Shown: piece after piece, positions 1-8,700 of the stretch | Position numbering within the stretch: position 1 is the first letter of the stretch | Layout of the letters: each line of letters opens with the position of its first letter | Source of the DNA: Macellibacteroides fermentans | GTDB lineage: Bacteria > Bacteroidota > Bacteroidia > Bacteroidales > Tannerellaceae | Direction of reading: 5' to 3' | DNA length: 64,000 bases | NCBI RefSeq assembly: GCF_013409575.1 | Contig: NZ_JACCCY010000001.1 | Span: forward strand, 496,001-560,000 | Notes under the pieces: generated by a model | Told to the model about the DNA's origin: nothing | Database searches by the model: none | Seen by the model: the letters and a program-made list of their open reading frames with translations, nothing else | Position numbers and translations under genes: made by a program

Positions 1-16
1 CGCAATCAAAATACGG

Positions 17-244
17 ATGAAAAACACAGAAGAAATTCCTGTCAAGAGCTACTCATTGTCTGAACTCAGCCAATTGTACTCACCCACTCTTTCTCTTTCG
101 GCTGCCACCAAACAGCTGCTTCGCTGGATGCTAAGGCATCCTAACCTTATTCCCCGTCTGCATGAGACTGGATGGCAAAAAGGGCAACGACGGTTCAGTC
201 CCAAACAAATCTCCCTGCTGTTCGATTGCATCGGGCCACCTTAA
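17..244 (+). CDS. DUF4248 family small protein
   Basis: 75-residue protein with the features I associate with the Bacteroidales DUF4248 family: a 'KSYSLSELSQLYSP' start, a central 'ATKQLLRWMLRHPNL' helix, then 'GWQKGQRRFSPKQISLL' near the C-terminus. No enzymatic motif is visible. The shape (short, basic, a 'pick a helix, then a Trp-Arg turn') would suit a small DNA-binding or adaptor protein, but no function is established that I know of. It is the first gene of an AT-rich accessory stretch and reads toward the iteron array just downstream. The start codon lies only 16 bases from the window edge, so its promoter cannot be seen. Confidence 0.75.
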   Translation: MKNTEEIPVKSYSLSELSQLYSPTLSLSAATKQLLRWMLRHPNLIPRLHETGWQKGQRRFSPKQISLLFDCIGPP

Positions 245-296
245 GCACCCCTAAAAGAGCATACTGAAATACAGGTATCCATCCGTTTTCAATCCT

Positions 297-393
297 ATAT
301 CTTTGGCTTTCCAATCATATATCTTTGAAGTTTCATTCATATATCTTTGAAAGTTCATTCCTATATCTTTGATTTGTCAAACATATATCTTTG
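297..393. repeat. Five-copy 22-bp iteron array
   Basis: The core ATATCTTTG starts at 297, 319, 341, 363 and 385, so five copies sit exactly 22 bp apart (about two helical turns). The bases before each core are also similar (TCAATCCT, CAATCAT, TCATTCAT, TCATTCCT, TCAAACAT). Copies differ mainly in the 3-4 bases after the core. Each copy contains TATCTTTG, which fits the Bacteroidetes -7 consensus TAnnTTTG, but consecutive copies are too close to supply each other's -33 element. Exact phasing fits a protein-binding array, such as a replication or partition iteron set or a regulator array. Confidence 0.85.
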
Positions 394-752
394 AAAACAG
401 GATCAGGTATCATTCAAAAACGCTCTTTTATCTCTATGGAACACCTCTCTTATCACCGGGAAACCTTCCTTTTATCTCTGGTTTTAGTCCTTTTTAGGTA
501 GAAAATCACTCCATACTGCTTTGGGAAACAAAAGAAAATGGAGTAAAAAGTCTCTCCTATGTCCTTTTGAAAGCTGAAAAGCTTCACGGAACAAGAAGCG
601 GAATTGCCCGATCGGTCGTAAACAGTCCCTATTTAATGCTGAAAAGTGGACTAAAAATGAGAAAATTACAAAACTAAAACACAGGCATGTGCTAATGCAG
701 AATAAATTTCAATATGACAATAATACTTAAAATACACCTTTAATCTCCGGCC
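394..752. other. Non-coding stretch after the iterons
   Basis: About 360 bp without a convincing gene. I see a short motif CTTTTATCTCT twice (near 424 and 470) and otherwise AT-rich sequence. No terminator hairpin and no good -33/-7 pair is visible. It may be the rest of the control region served by the iterons, or the leader of the gene starting at 753. Confidence 0.4.
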
Positions 753-1271
753 ATGTGTGAAATTATATTAAATAAAGACGATTACGGCTTCGTTTTGATC
801 AACAAAATATGTAATCAGAATCAGCCTACTTTGAAGCACCTCAAAGAGCGTATAAGTAACTTTACGGACATCCGCTTGAAAAAGAGAATCATCCTGCGGC
901 TTATCTCCTGGGCATTCGAAAACACTGAGCACACCTCCAGGCACTGGAAGCAGCTTTCTACCGGCTTTTTGGCTGAGTTCGGTAAAGAGATAAGCAGCTA
1001 TGTTTGCACGGAAGCAGACAATAAGCCGATCCATATTCCACGTAATAAGAGGATGTTACTCTACTATTGCGTATCTCAGCTGCTGGGCGACGGAGTGTTT
1101 GGAGACTGCTCCATAAACAGAATGGTAAGCTTCTTGCAAACCAATTTTGTTCTCAACGCAAAAGATGCACACATCTACAACTGCCTACATAAATTCAAGA
1201 AAAACAAAGAGATAAACCTGATTCGAAATATCGAAAATATGATTAGTATAACATACAAAGAAACCGGATGA
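753..1271 (+). CDS. Hypothetical protein, possible remote RteC-like C-terminus
   Basis: 172-residue protein not recognised with certainty. The N-terminal half is a charged helical region ('LKHLKERISNFTDIRLKKRI'). The C-terminal half has the rhythm of the RteC fold of Bacteroides conjugative elements: a helix, 'SQLLGDGVFGDCSINRM', a hydrophobic helix with 'FVLNAKDAHIYNCL', and a basic tail where RteC has its Arg-Lys-x-x-Arg segment. The identity is too low to claim membership. The gene lies between the 22-bp iterons and another small DNA-binding-like gene, and reads in the same direction as both. If the RteC likeness holds, the stretch would be a remnant of a mobile element control region. Confidence 0.6.
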   Translation: MCEIILNKDDYGFVLINKICNQNQPTLKHLKERISNFTDIRLKKRIILRLISWAFENTEHTSRHWKQLSTGFLAEFGKEISSYVCTEADNKPIHIPRNKRMLLYYCVSQLLGDGVFGDCSINRMVSFLQTNFVLNAKDAHIYNCLHKFKKNKEINLIRNIENMISITYKETG

Positions 1272-1488
1272 AAATGGCTGAAAAAGGAAAAAGCAATCTC
1301 ATATCGTTTTTCTCCAAAAGCCGCATCAGTAAAGGGATTTAACTTTTAAAAATATGAGAATCTTCCATTTTTTATTATCCAATCTTTTAACTGTTCTTTG
1401 TCGGTGGTTCCTGAGTTGCAGCGGCAACGGATTTACGGTTTTAAAGCGTAGCCTTATACAGAAATATTCTTTATATATTAATATAGGG

Positions 1489-1567
1489 CCTGCGGTTTGA
1501 CCTGCGGTGGACACCCTCCAAACCCGCATCAATGCAGGGAAAAGACCTGCGGTTTGGCCTGCGGTTT
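1489..1567. repeat. CCTGCGGT repeat cluster upstream of the winged-helix gene
   Basis: CCTGCGGT occurs at 1489, 1501, 1546 and 1558: two pairs, each with 12-bp spacing, and 57 bp between pairs. Between the pairs lie partial reverse complements (AACCCGCA and TGCAGG), so the transcript could fold. It is much more GC-rich than its surroundings and ends about 50 bp before the start codon at 1617, which suggests a 5' leader or operator for that gene. Confidence 0.6.
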
Positions 1568-1616
1568 TTGGGGAACCAGAAGATCCTTATTTGTTAAACA
1601 CTTAAATATCAACGTT

Positions 1617-2111
1617 ATGAGCAATTTTAAACTAAAATATTTGGACAGTCTGCTGGAGTCGGGCTACATCAGAGTACCACGAAAAGTGCTGAACGACCTT
1701 TACGGGTCCAATGCCCTAGAACAGCTATTGGCCAATGTTTATCTTTTCCTGTTTTCCAGAAGCTACTTTGCCACCGGCACGGTAATCCGGGACAACAAGC
1801 AGTTTACATGCCACAGAGGGGAAGTAATCTGCTCTCAAGAGGAAATAGCTGCAATCTTCGGCCTTTCGGTATGGAAAGTCCGCGACGTGTTAAACCGACT
1901 CAAAGAACGCTACCTCATTGAGGTGGAGAACAAGATGGGCATATCGCACATCGGGATACTGTACTACGATTCCATCGCCGGCAAACCCAGACAGAAGGAT
2001 GCGATGGAAGGGAAATCCGACAAAAAGAGACAGAAAGAGAGAGAAACGGAAGCGTCAGACACCACGTTTTCATTGAAAGGACACATTTTAGATTTTATGA
2101 GTAATGACTGA
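1617..2111 (+). CDS. Putative winged-helix DNA-binding protein
   Basis: 164 residues from ATG 1617; an upstream extension to 1497 exists but would run through the GC-rich CCTGCGGT repeats and lacks coding character. Residues ~60-110 read as a winged helix-turn-helix: 'FTCHRGEVICSQEEIAAIFGLSVWKVRDVLNRLKERYLIEVE' has the helix-turn-helix (EEIAAIFGLSVWKVRDVLNRL) followed by a beta-wing. This layout is shared by replication-initiator-like and GntR/MarR-like proteins of Bacteroidales mobile elements. The C-terminal ~45 residues are highly charged (KKRQKERETEAS). With the iterons ~1.2 kb upstream, a replication or element-maintenance role is possible but is inference only. Confidence 0.65.
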   Translation: MSNFKLKYLDSLLESGYIRVPRKVLNDLYGSNALEQLLANVYLFLFSRSYFATGTVIRDNKQFTCHRGEVICSQEEIAAIFGLSVWKVRDVLNRLKERYLIEVENKMGISHIGILYYDSIAGKPRQKDAMEGKSDKKRQKERETEASDTTFSLKGHILDFMSND

Positions 2112-2235
2112 AAGTAACACGGGGATCACCCACGAAAATGCATAAATTAAAAAGTATCGGTCTGGTAAACATAACAAAACCTTAATTCATAATACCCCGA
2201 CCGGTTGCTTTTAATTTTGCATGAATAATAAATAT

Positions 2236-3256
2236 ACCCGTTGGCGGAATTAATTCACTAAAAAATGTCAGGAAATAAGTTGTGCATATCATTGATTATT
2301 AGCATTTTAATGGTGATCAAACTATTAATATACAGCTCAATTATGCACAACTTATATGCAATATTCGCTAAATTTCTTGATATATGCAAGATGTTTTCTG
2401 CTGATTTAGTAAACGAAAAAGGGAATATACCTCGCAGAGGAGTCGTCCCGAAGTTCTCTGACTTAGAAGTGATCAGTTTAAGCCTTGCTGCCGAATCAAT
2501 AGGTATAGATAGTGAAAGCTTTTTGTTTTCTAAATTAAATGAATACAAAGATAATTTTTCTTCTCTCATATCCCGTCGTCAATATAATGATCGCAGGAAG
2601 CTCACTATCGGCTTATGTAATCAGGTGCGTGAAAGAATTGCATCAAAAGTTGATGGTGGAGAAGCTATTTTCTGTATTGATTCTATGCCAATTGAAGTCT
2701 GTCGTCCCATAAGGTCAAAACGTTGTAAAATGGGAAAGAATAATTATGATAAAGCTCCCAATTATGGCTATTGTGCTTCACAGGGTAAACATTATTACGG
2801 ATATAAATTACATTCTCTCTGTGGGTTGAGCGGTGTCATACACTCTTTTGACCTGACAAAGGCGAGTGTTCACGACATTCATTATTTGAAAGACGTAAAG
2901 TGTAACTTTCAGAATTGCACCATCATCGGTGATCGTGGATATATTGGAGCAGCCATACAACTTGATTTATTTGAAAAAGCTAATATCAAGTTGGAAGTTC
3001 CATATCGGTCGAATCAAAAAGATTGGAAACCTGTATTTAGTCCATTTGCTAAAGCAAGGAAAAGGGTTGAAACGCTTTTTGCACAATTATGCGATCAATT
3101 TATGATAATCAGAAATTACGCAAAACAAACAGAAGGATTGTTTACCAGAATTACGGGGAAAATTAGTGCACTTACAATCCTTCAATATATAAACAAGATT
3201 AATAACAAACCCATTGGACAAATTAAATATGCACTAATTTAATTCCGCCAACGGGT
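2236..3256 (+). mobile_element. IS982-family insertion sequence (complete)
   Basis: Terminal inverted repeats ACCCGTTGGCGGAATTAA at 2236 and its complement ending at 3256 bound a 1021-bp element holding one transposase. The flanks carry a perfect 7-bp direct repeat TAAATAT (2229-2235 and 3257-3263), the target duplication, so this was a normal transposition event and has not been rearranged since. Its target is an intergenic AT-rich site between the winged-helix gene and the DUF4011 gene. Confidence 0.92.
2265..3242 (+). CDS. IS982-family transposase
   Basis: 325 residues from 2265; an internal ATG at 2343 would give ~299 residues, closer to the usual length of this family. Catalytic DDE candidates are visible in order: 'AIFCIDSMPIEVC' (D), 'TIIGDRGYIG' (D) and 'ARKRVETLFAQL' (E, in the conserved R-x-x-E-x-x-F context). 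It resembles IS195-like transposases of Porphyromonas/Bacteroides. The frame is intact and the ends are intact, so the element is probably still active. The stop codon lies inside the right inverted repeat region, typical of compact elements. Confidence 0.9.
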   Translation: MSGNKLCISLIISILMVIKLLIYSSIMHNLYAIFAKFLDICKMFSADLVNEKGNIPRRGVVPKFSDLEVISLSLAAESIGIDSESFLFSKLNEYKDNFSSLISRRQYNDRRKLTIGLCNQVRERIASKVDGGEAIFCIDSMPIEVCRPIRSKRCKMGKNNYDKAPNYGYCASQGKHYYGYKLHSLCGLSGVIHSFDLTKASVHDIHYLKDVKCNFQNCTIIGDRGYIGAAIQLDLFEKANIKLEVPYRSNQKDWKPVFSPFAKARKRVETLFAQLCDQFMIIRNYAKQTEGLFTRITGKISALTILQYINKINNKPIGQIKYALI

Positions 3257-3492
3257 TAAATATATATTTTAATATAAATAAATAATCAATATACACATAA
3301 ATAAACTATCTTTGTATTAATCATGACAGTACAATCATCAAGCAGGTTTTTATTATAAAAAATAACTACCCCCCGTTTTTAAGATTCAATCATCTTTTTT
3401 TATGATTTGCTGATTTGATTTACATAATATCGATAGCTATTATTTGAAACCATATTTATGACGATTGACTAATCACAGATAATTTTAATACT

Positions 3493-4131
3493 ATGTTGGA
3501 TATTGACCTCACTTATTGCCCGGTAGTTAATTTTGCGATGCAGCAGAATCACGTTCCTGTTATTAGAAAACTTCTTATAATAAATGAAAATACAGAGGAG
3601 ATCAACAACATTAGAATTGTTGTAATGTTTAGTCCGCTCTTGACGGACACAACAGAAAGAGTTATTGATAGAATTCCAAATGAAAGTTCGATTGAGATTA
3701 AAGATTTACAGCCAATAATTTCTGTAAAATATCTATCAGAACTTACAGAAAAGGTTTCCGGAGAAGTAATAATATCTATTTCAAGAAATGGAGAGGATAT
3801 TATTTCAAAAAAACATCCAATAGAAATACTACCTTTCGATCAATGGTCAGGAGTAGCAGTTTTACCTGAAATGCTATCTGCATTTGTAACCCCCAACTAC
3901 CCATTCATTTCGACAATTCTTCACCGTGCATCGCAGTTTTTAGATAAATGGACTAGTAATCCATCCCTTGATGAATATCAAAGTCGCAATCCAGACCGAG
4001 TAAAAAAACAAATGGCGGCTATATATGAAGCTATAGCAGAGCTTAATATTGTATATAGTACCAGGGCAGACGCATTAAAATTTCTCCACAGAAAGTATGC
4101 TTTGGAGAACGTCGTCAGACCATCCTGCTGA
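3493..4131 (+). pseudogene. DUF4011 helicase, N-terminal fragment (split by ISAs1-type IS)
   Basis: First part of a giant DUF4011-type helicase. Residues 1-189 (to 4061) are native; the rest of the frame reads 23 codons into the insertion sequence and stops. The fragment begins 'MLDIDLTYCPVVNFAMQQNHVP' and includes a beta-rich N-terminal domain ('LLIINENTEEINNIRIVV', 'PIISVKYLSELTEKVSGEV') and 'PNYPFISTILHRASQFL', which fits the N-terminal region of DUF4011 proteins. A perfect -7 element TATCTTTG lies at 3307-3314. Joining it to base 5701 with one copy of the target duplication gives an uninterrupted 1917-residue frame, so the gene was whole before this insertion. Confidence 0.88.
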
Positions 4132-5235
4132 TTTTCTTTTGCGAGCAATGCTACTTTTACTTTCATAGTGCTTTAACATAGATAAAGCTGTTTTAGAGAC
4201 AAGCGAAAAGTTGACGGCAGCATTGTTCTTCTTTCTTCCGTAATCTTCATTAAACGAGACATCCAATTGCCAGTGTAAATTATTTTCCACAGACCAGTGT
4301 TTTCTGACAGAACTAGCGATTAATTCAGCATCTAAAGCTAATGAAGAAATATAGTATCTGGTTTCTTTTTGTTTACGAGGGCCTTTTTCGCCTGGAACGG
4401 TACGCTCTGTAATGACACAGGCAAATGTTTTCAAACCAGCCCATTGAGTGAAGTCTTTAGTATTTAACCAGTATAGGTTGTCACAGGCTATGCAAGTTCT
4501 TTTTTCCAAACGACCATGTCCAGTCTCGCTCTTCTCGTAAACGCTTACCCGGTTGGGCTTCTCAGCACTCCAAATGGTGAAAAAATGTTCTATTTCTTTG
4601 TATAAATGCATATGGTTGTTTTTCACAGCCAAAACGTAATCAGCTTCTTTGTCTATTATTTTAGATGCTATTGTCTTTTGACATCCCATAGCATCAATAG
4701 TGATTATACACTCTTTAATATCTAATGCTTCCAATAGTTCGGGGATAGCGGTAATTTCATTGGATTTTTCTTCTGTCTTGATTTGTCCAAGGCTTATTCC
4801 ATTGTCTGCGGCCCAGGCACTTACCATGTGAAGTTTATATTTGGGACTCGATGGTTTTAAGTAGGTACCTCTGAATAATTTAGCCTCTTCAGACTCATAT
4901 GCTCCGCATATTGTTTTGCCGTCGATAGCAACCACGCCTTTATACTTGCCACATATGGATTTAACCCATTCTCTGAATTGATTTTCAAAATATGAGGTAT
5001 CCAAGACTGTGAAAAATCGGTTAAATGTATCATGTGAGGGTATTCCATTAAAAGAAGGGATCGTACGAGAGAAGAAATCAATTTTACAATGACCAAAGTC
5101 TTCTATTTCATTCCATGTCTCGGCCCCGCAAATAACGGCAGCTAACGTAATATAAATAATAGTTTCTGCAGAGTGAACCTTATTTCTGTCAAAACGATAA
5201 TCTTCGATACTTGAAGCAAAAGCAAGCAATGTCAT
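4075..5235 (-). CDS. ISAs1-family transposase (DDE)
   Basis: 386 residues. Hallmarks of the H-repeat/ISAs1 group: N-terminal 'IEDYRFDRNKVHSAETIIYITLAAVICGAETWNEI', then 'GIPSHDTFNRFF', the first catalytic Asp in 'VVAIDGKTICGA', the second in 'IITIDAMGCQK', and the C-terminal 'IRKHW'-like 'VRKHWSVENNLHWQLDVSFNED' with the conserved Glu. No frameshift is visible, so it is probably active. The stop codon lies within ~15 bp of the inverted repeat at 4062. Confidence 0.93.
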   Translation of the reverse strand: MTLLAFASSIEDYRFDRNKVHSAETIIYITLAAVICGAETWNEIEDFGHCKIDFFSRTIPSFNGIPSHDTFNRFFTVLDTSYFENQFREWVKSICGKYKGVVAIDGKTICGAYESEEAKLFRGTYLKPSSPKYKLHMVSAWAADNGISLGQIKTEEKSNEITAIPELLEALDIKECIITIDAMGCQKTIASKIIDKEADYVLAVKNNHMHLYKEIEHFFTIWSAEKPNRVSVYEKSETGHGRLEKRTCIACDNLYWLNTKDFTQWAGLKTFACVITERTVPGEKGPRKQKETRYYISSLALDAELIASSVRKHWSVENNLHWQLDVSFNEDYGRKKNNAAVNFSLVSKTALSMLKHYESKSSIARKRKSAGWSDDVLQSILSVEKF

Positions 5236-5690
5236 ATTTTATGTATTTAAACTATTGATAATAAGGTAAATATACGATTTTTTACTGAGATATCAATGAG
5301 TTTAAGTGATTATTTTGAAGATTTATTATCTTTCTTTTCGTAGTTGTAATTACCGTTTTTGGGCTCTTTTTAGTAATGTCAATATGACTTCAAACTGAAC
5401 TTAAATATTCTGATTAAAGTTTTAACTTAACAAAGTTGTCGTAGCAAAAAGATACATCCAATTTTTAGAGACGGTTATTATTTTTAAAGCAAATTTTATC
5501 ACATACAATATGTACGATTAATATTAAATATGGCTATTTTAATCTTATTTTAAATTGACGATGTTTTGATACAATAAATTATGAACGTCAGATATGCTAT
5601 GTTTAATATATTGAATATCTGCATTATATATATACACATTAAGTAATAATCCTTACTCTTTTAGCTCTAAAATAATATGCGTCTGCCCTG
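5236..5690. other. Long non-coding end of the ISAs1-type element
   Basis: 455 AT-rich bases between the transposase start and the right IS end. No ORF of note, no clear hairpin, and no perfect TAnnTTTG element reading outward toward the helicase fragment. I therefore see no direct evidence that the downstream fragment is transcribed from the element. Confidence 0.5.
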
Positions 5691-5700
5691 TATATAGTAC

Positions 5701-8700
5701 TCCTCCTGCAAGCTATGAACTGACAGGTCAGCGAATTAGGATGTGCGACACTATTTTATCTGCCAAACTGGGAACGTGCCTGGATATGTCCCTCCTTTAT
5801 GCCTCATGTTTAGAGGCTGTCGGAATTAACCCAATTATAATTATTATACAAGGTCATGCATTTGCTGGAGGATGGTTGATAGACGACACATTTGCCGATG
5901 GTATTAATGACGATGTGTCCATACTTACAAAACGCATAGCGAAAGGAATTAACGAGGTAGCAGTAGTTGAAACCACTTGCATGAATGCAGGTAAAAATAT
6001 AAATTTTGACTCAGCGTTGAATGTTGCAGAAGATTTATTGAATGATCCTTCAAAATTTGTGCTTGCAATTGACATTAAAAGGTGTCGATTTGCCGCAATC
6101 CGACCTCTACCTCAAAGAATAATTGGATCAAATGAATTTAAAATAATAGAGTCCACTCCTAGTCTTCGTAAAAATGACAATCCTGAATCTATTTCTCAAG
6201 ATAGGTGTATAGATATAAGTCAGATTGATGTAACCAAACAGAGACTTTGGGAACGTAAGTTATTAGATCTTACTCTCAGAAATAACCTGCTTAATATTAG
6301 ATTGACTAAAAGCACACTACAATTAATATCAGTAAATATAAATTTACTTGAAGACGCACTTGCAGACGGAAAAGAATTTACCGTACTACCTAAGCCTTCG
6401 GACTGGAATAATGATATAATGAGTGCGGGTATATACCAATCAATCAGCCAGACAGATCCGATTATTGATTTAGTAAAGCAAGAACTGACGCAGAAAAGAC
6501 TTCGTTCTTATTTGTCAGAGACAGAATTAAATCATTCGCTTACAGGATTATATCGGAGCTCCCGTTCTTCAATCGAAGAGAATGGAGCAAATACATTATA
6601 TCTAGCTTTAGGCTTGTTAAAGTGGTATGAAACAAATACTAGTGAACGCCCCCGCTATGCTCCTATACTATTACTACCCATCGAAATTGTTCGCAAATCG
6701 GCTGCACGAGGATATGTTATTCGTTCTAGAGAAGAAGAGGTTATGATGAATGTGACCCTTCTTGAAATGTTGAGACAAGATTTTGGAATTAATATAGGAG
6801 GATTGGATGTTTTACCTAAAGATGATAGCGGTGTAGATGTTAAATTGGTATTAAATACCATTCGTAAAGGGATTATGAACCAAAAACGATGGGATGTGGA
6901 AGATCAGGCTATACTTGGGATCTTCTCTTTTAGTAAATTCATAATGTGGAATGATATTCACAACAATGCCGATAAATTATGTAGAAATCCGATTGTAAAA
7001 AGCCTTATTACAGGAATGATTGAGTGGAAAGCTGATGAAAATAAAGAATTTAATCTCGATAAGGATTTCAAACCTGCAGAGGTAGCTTTACCAATTAGTG
7101 CCGACTCTTATCAAATGGAGGCTGTGTGTAACGCAAGTACTGGTAAAAGCTTCATTTTGCATGGACCTCCTGGGACAGGGAAATCGCAAACTATTACAAA
7201 TATAATTGCTGATGCCCTCTATAATGGTAAAAAAGTATTATTTGTGGCCGAAAAGATGGCAGCACTTTCTGTTGTACAAAAAAGATTGGCGGATATTGGC
7301 ATTGCTCCATTTTGTTTGGAACTACACTCTAATAAATCAAAGAAAACAACAGTTCTTGAGCAGCTAAAAGCGACGACAGAAATCATTCGTAGATCTTCTC
7401 CAGAAAATTTTGAAGCAGAGTCTGAGCGTTTACATATGCTACGAAAAGAATTAAGTAGCTATGTCGAGCAATTACACAAAAAACTATCTTCAGGCATTTC
7501 TCTTTATGATGCTTTATACAATTATAGTATTGTTGCAGAAAACACATCTACATTTGAATTTCAAGATAATATAGTAGCAGAATTAAGTGGTCAAGAACTT
7601 GAACAGTGGAGAGATATCGTTGAACAGATGCAGGTTGCTGCTGATTTATTTAATTCAATAGTTGAACATCCTTTACGCGAGATTGAAACATCAAACTATT
7701 CACAGACTTTAAAAACTGAGCTAAGAGATTTATTAACACAACAACTCATACTTCTAACTAAATTTAAATCATCAGCACAAAGCATCATCCAGTTACTTGG
7801 AGGTAATCAAAACAATCTCACTTATGCAATGCATAATGATTTGAGTAAACTATGCAGGCTATTAATGACCAATAGAGATATTCCGAGTCCTTTATTAAAA
7901 ACGAGGAATCTTTATGACATTATTAAACATGTTAGAGAAACAATACCACATGGTATTGAACGAGATAAAATCAAAAATAAATATAGTAAACATTACTCCA
8001 ATACGTTTTTTGATATTGGCGCACAAAAACTTCATTTTGAGTGGAATGCATCACAATCAAAGTGGTTTTTACCAAAACTTCTCATCCAAAATAAAATTGC
8101 AAAAACTCTGCGGGGCTTTTCTTTAAGCGGACAGATTGATAAAACAAAAATACCTCAAACACTTTTAGATATTATTCAATATCAGACTGAAAAACAATTT
8201 ATTGAAAACAAAAAAGCCTATTATGCCGATTTGACTGGTATGCTAAGTGAGAATTGGTTAAAGCTAGAACAAATATGTAGTTCTGCATTGACAATATCTG
8301 AAATATTAACACGTCTTGCTTCTGATGTATCTATTGGTTTACAACTACGAATTTTGCTGGCAGATAATCTTTCTCAAGGAAGTGATTCCTTTCTTGCCTT
8401 ACATGAAGGAAAGCTGTTGACTTATGTTGACAGTTTCGACGAATTATCAGATATAAATTTAATGTTGGCCAAGAAAGGAGAAATAAACATCAAAACATCT
8501 GAAAATTGGATTGATATAAATATTGATACCTCTAAAAGATTATTAGCTAATCTGGAGCTACTTAGGGATTGGTGTAATTGGAATCAAATTAAACAGCAGG
8601 CTAAAGAAGTTGGTTTAGAGGCATTTGTTAATTATATAGACAACAATGATGTTAAACAAGTTATTAACGCATTCGACAAAGCATTATATAAATCCATCAT

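Larger units (their letters stand above)
4062..5690 (-). mobile_element. ISAs1-family insertion sequence inside the DUF4011 gene
   Basis: Inverted ends CAGGGCAGACGCAT at 4062 and at 5690 (complement). A perfect 10-bp direct repeat TATATAGTAC flanks it (4052-4061 and 5691-5700), the size expected for the ISAs1 family. The element is 1629 bp, with the transposase on the minus strand and an unusually long ~455-bp non-coding part between the transposase start and the right end. Its insertion splits the helicase gene but leaves both halves otherwise unmutated, which argues for a recent event. Confidence 0.93.

Noticed and set aside
297-393. CRISPR array
   Set aside because: Unit length is 22 bp with only a 9-10 bp core and no unique spacers of 30 bp; the whole unit repeats, so it is a tandem iteron array.
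2258-2569. 103-codon minus-strand ORF within the IS982 element
   Set aside because: Overlaps the intact transposase on the other strand; no evidence of a product.
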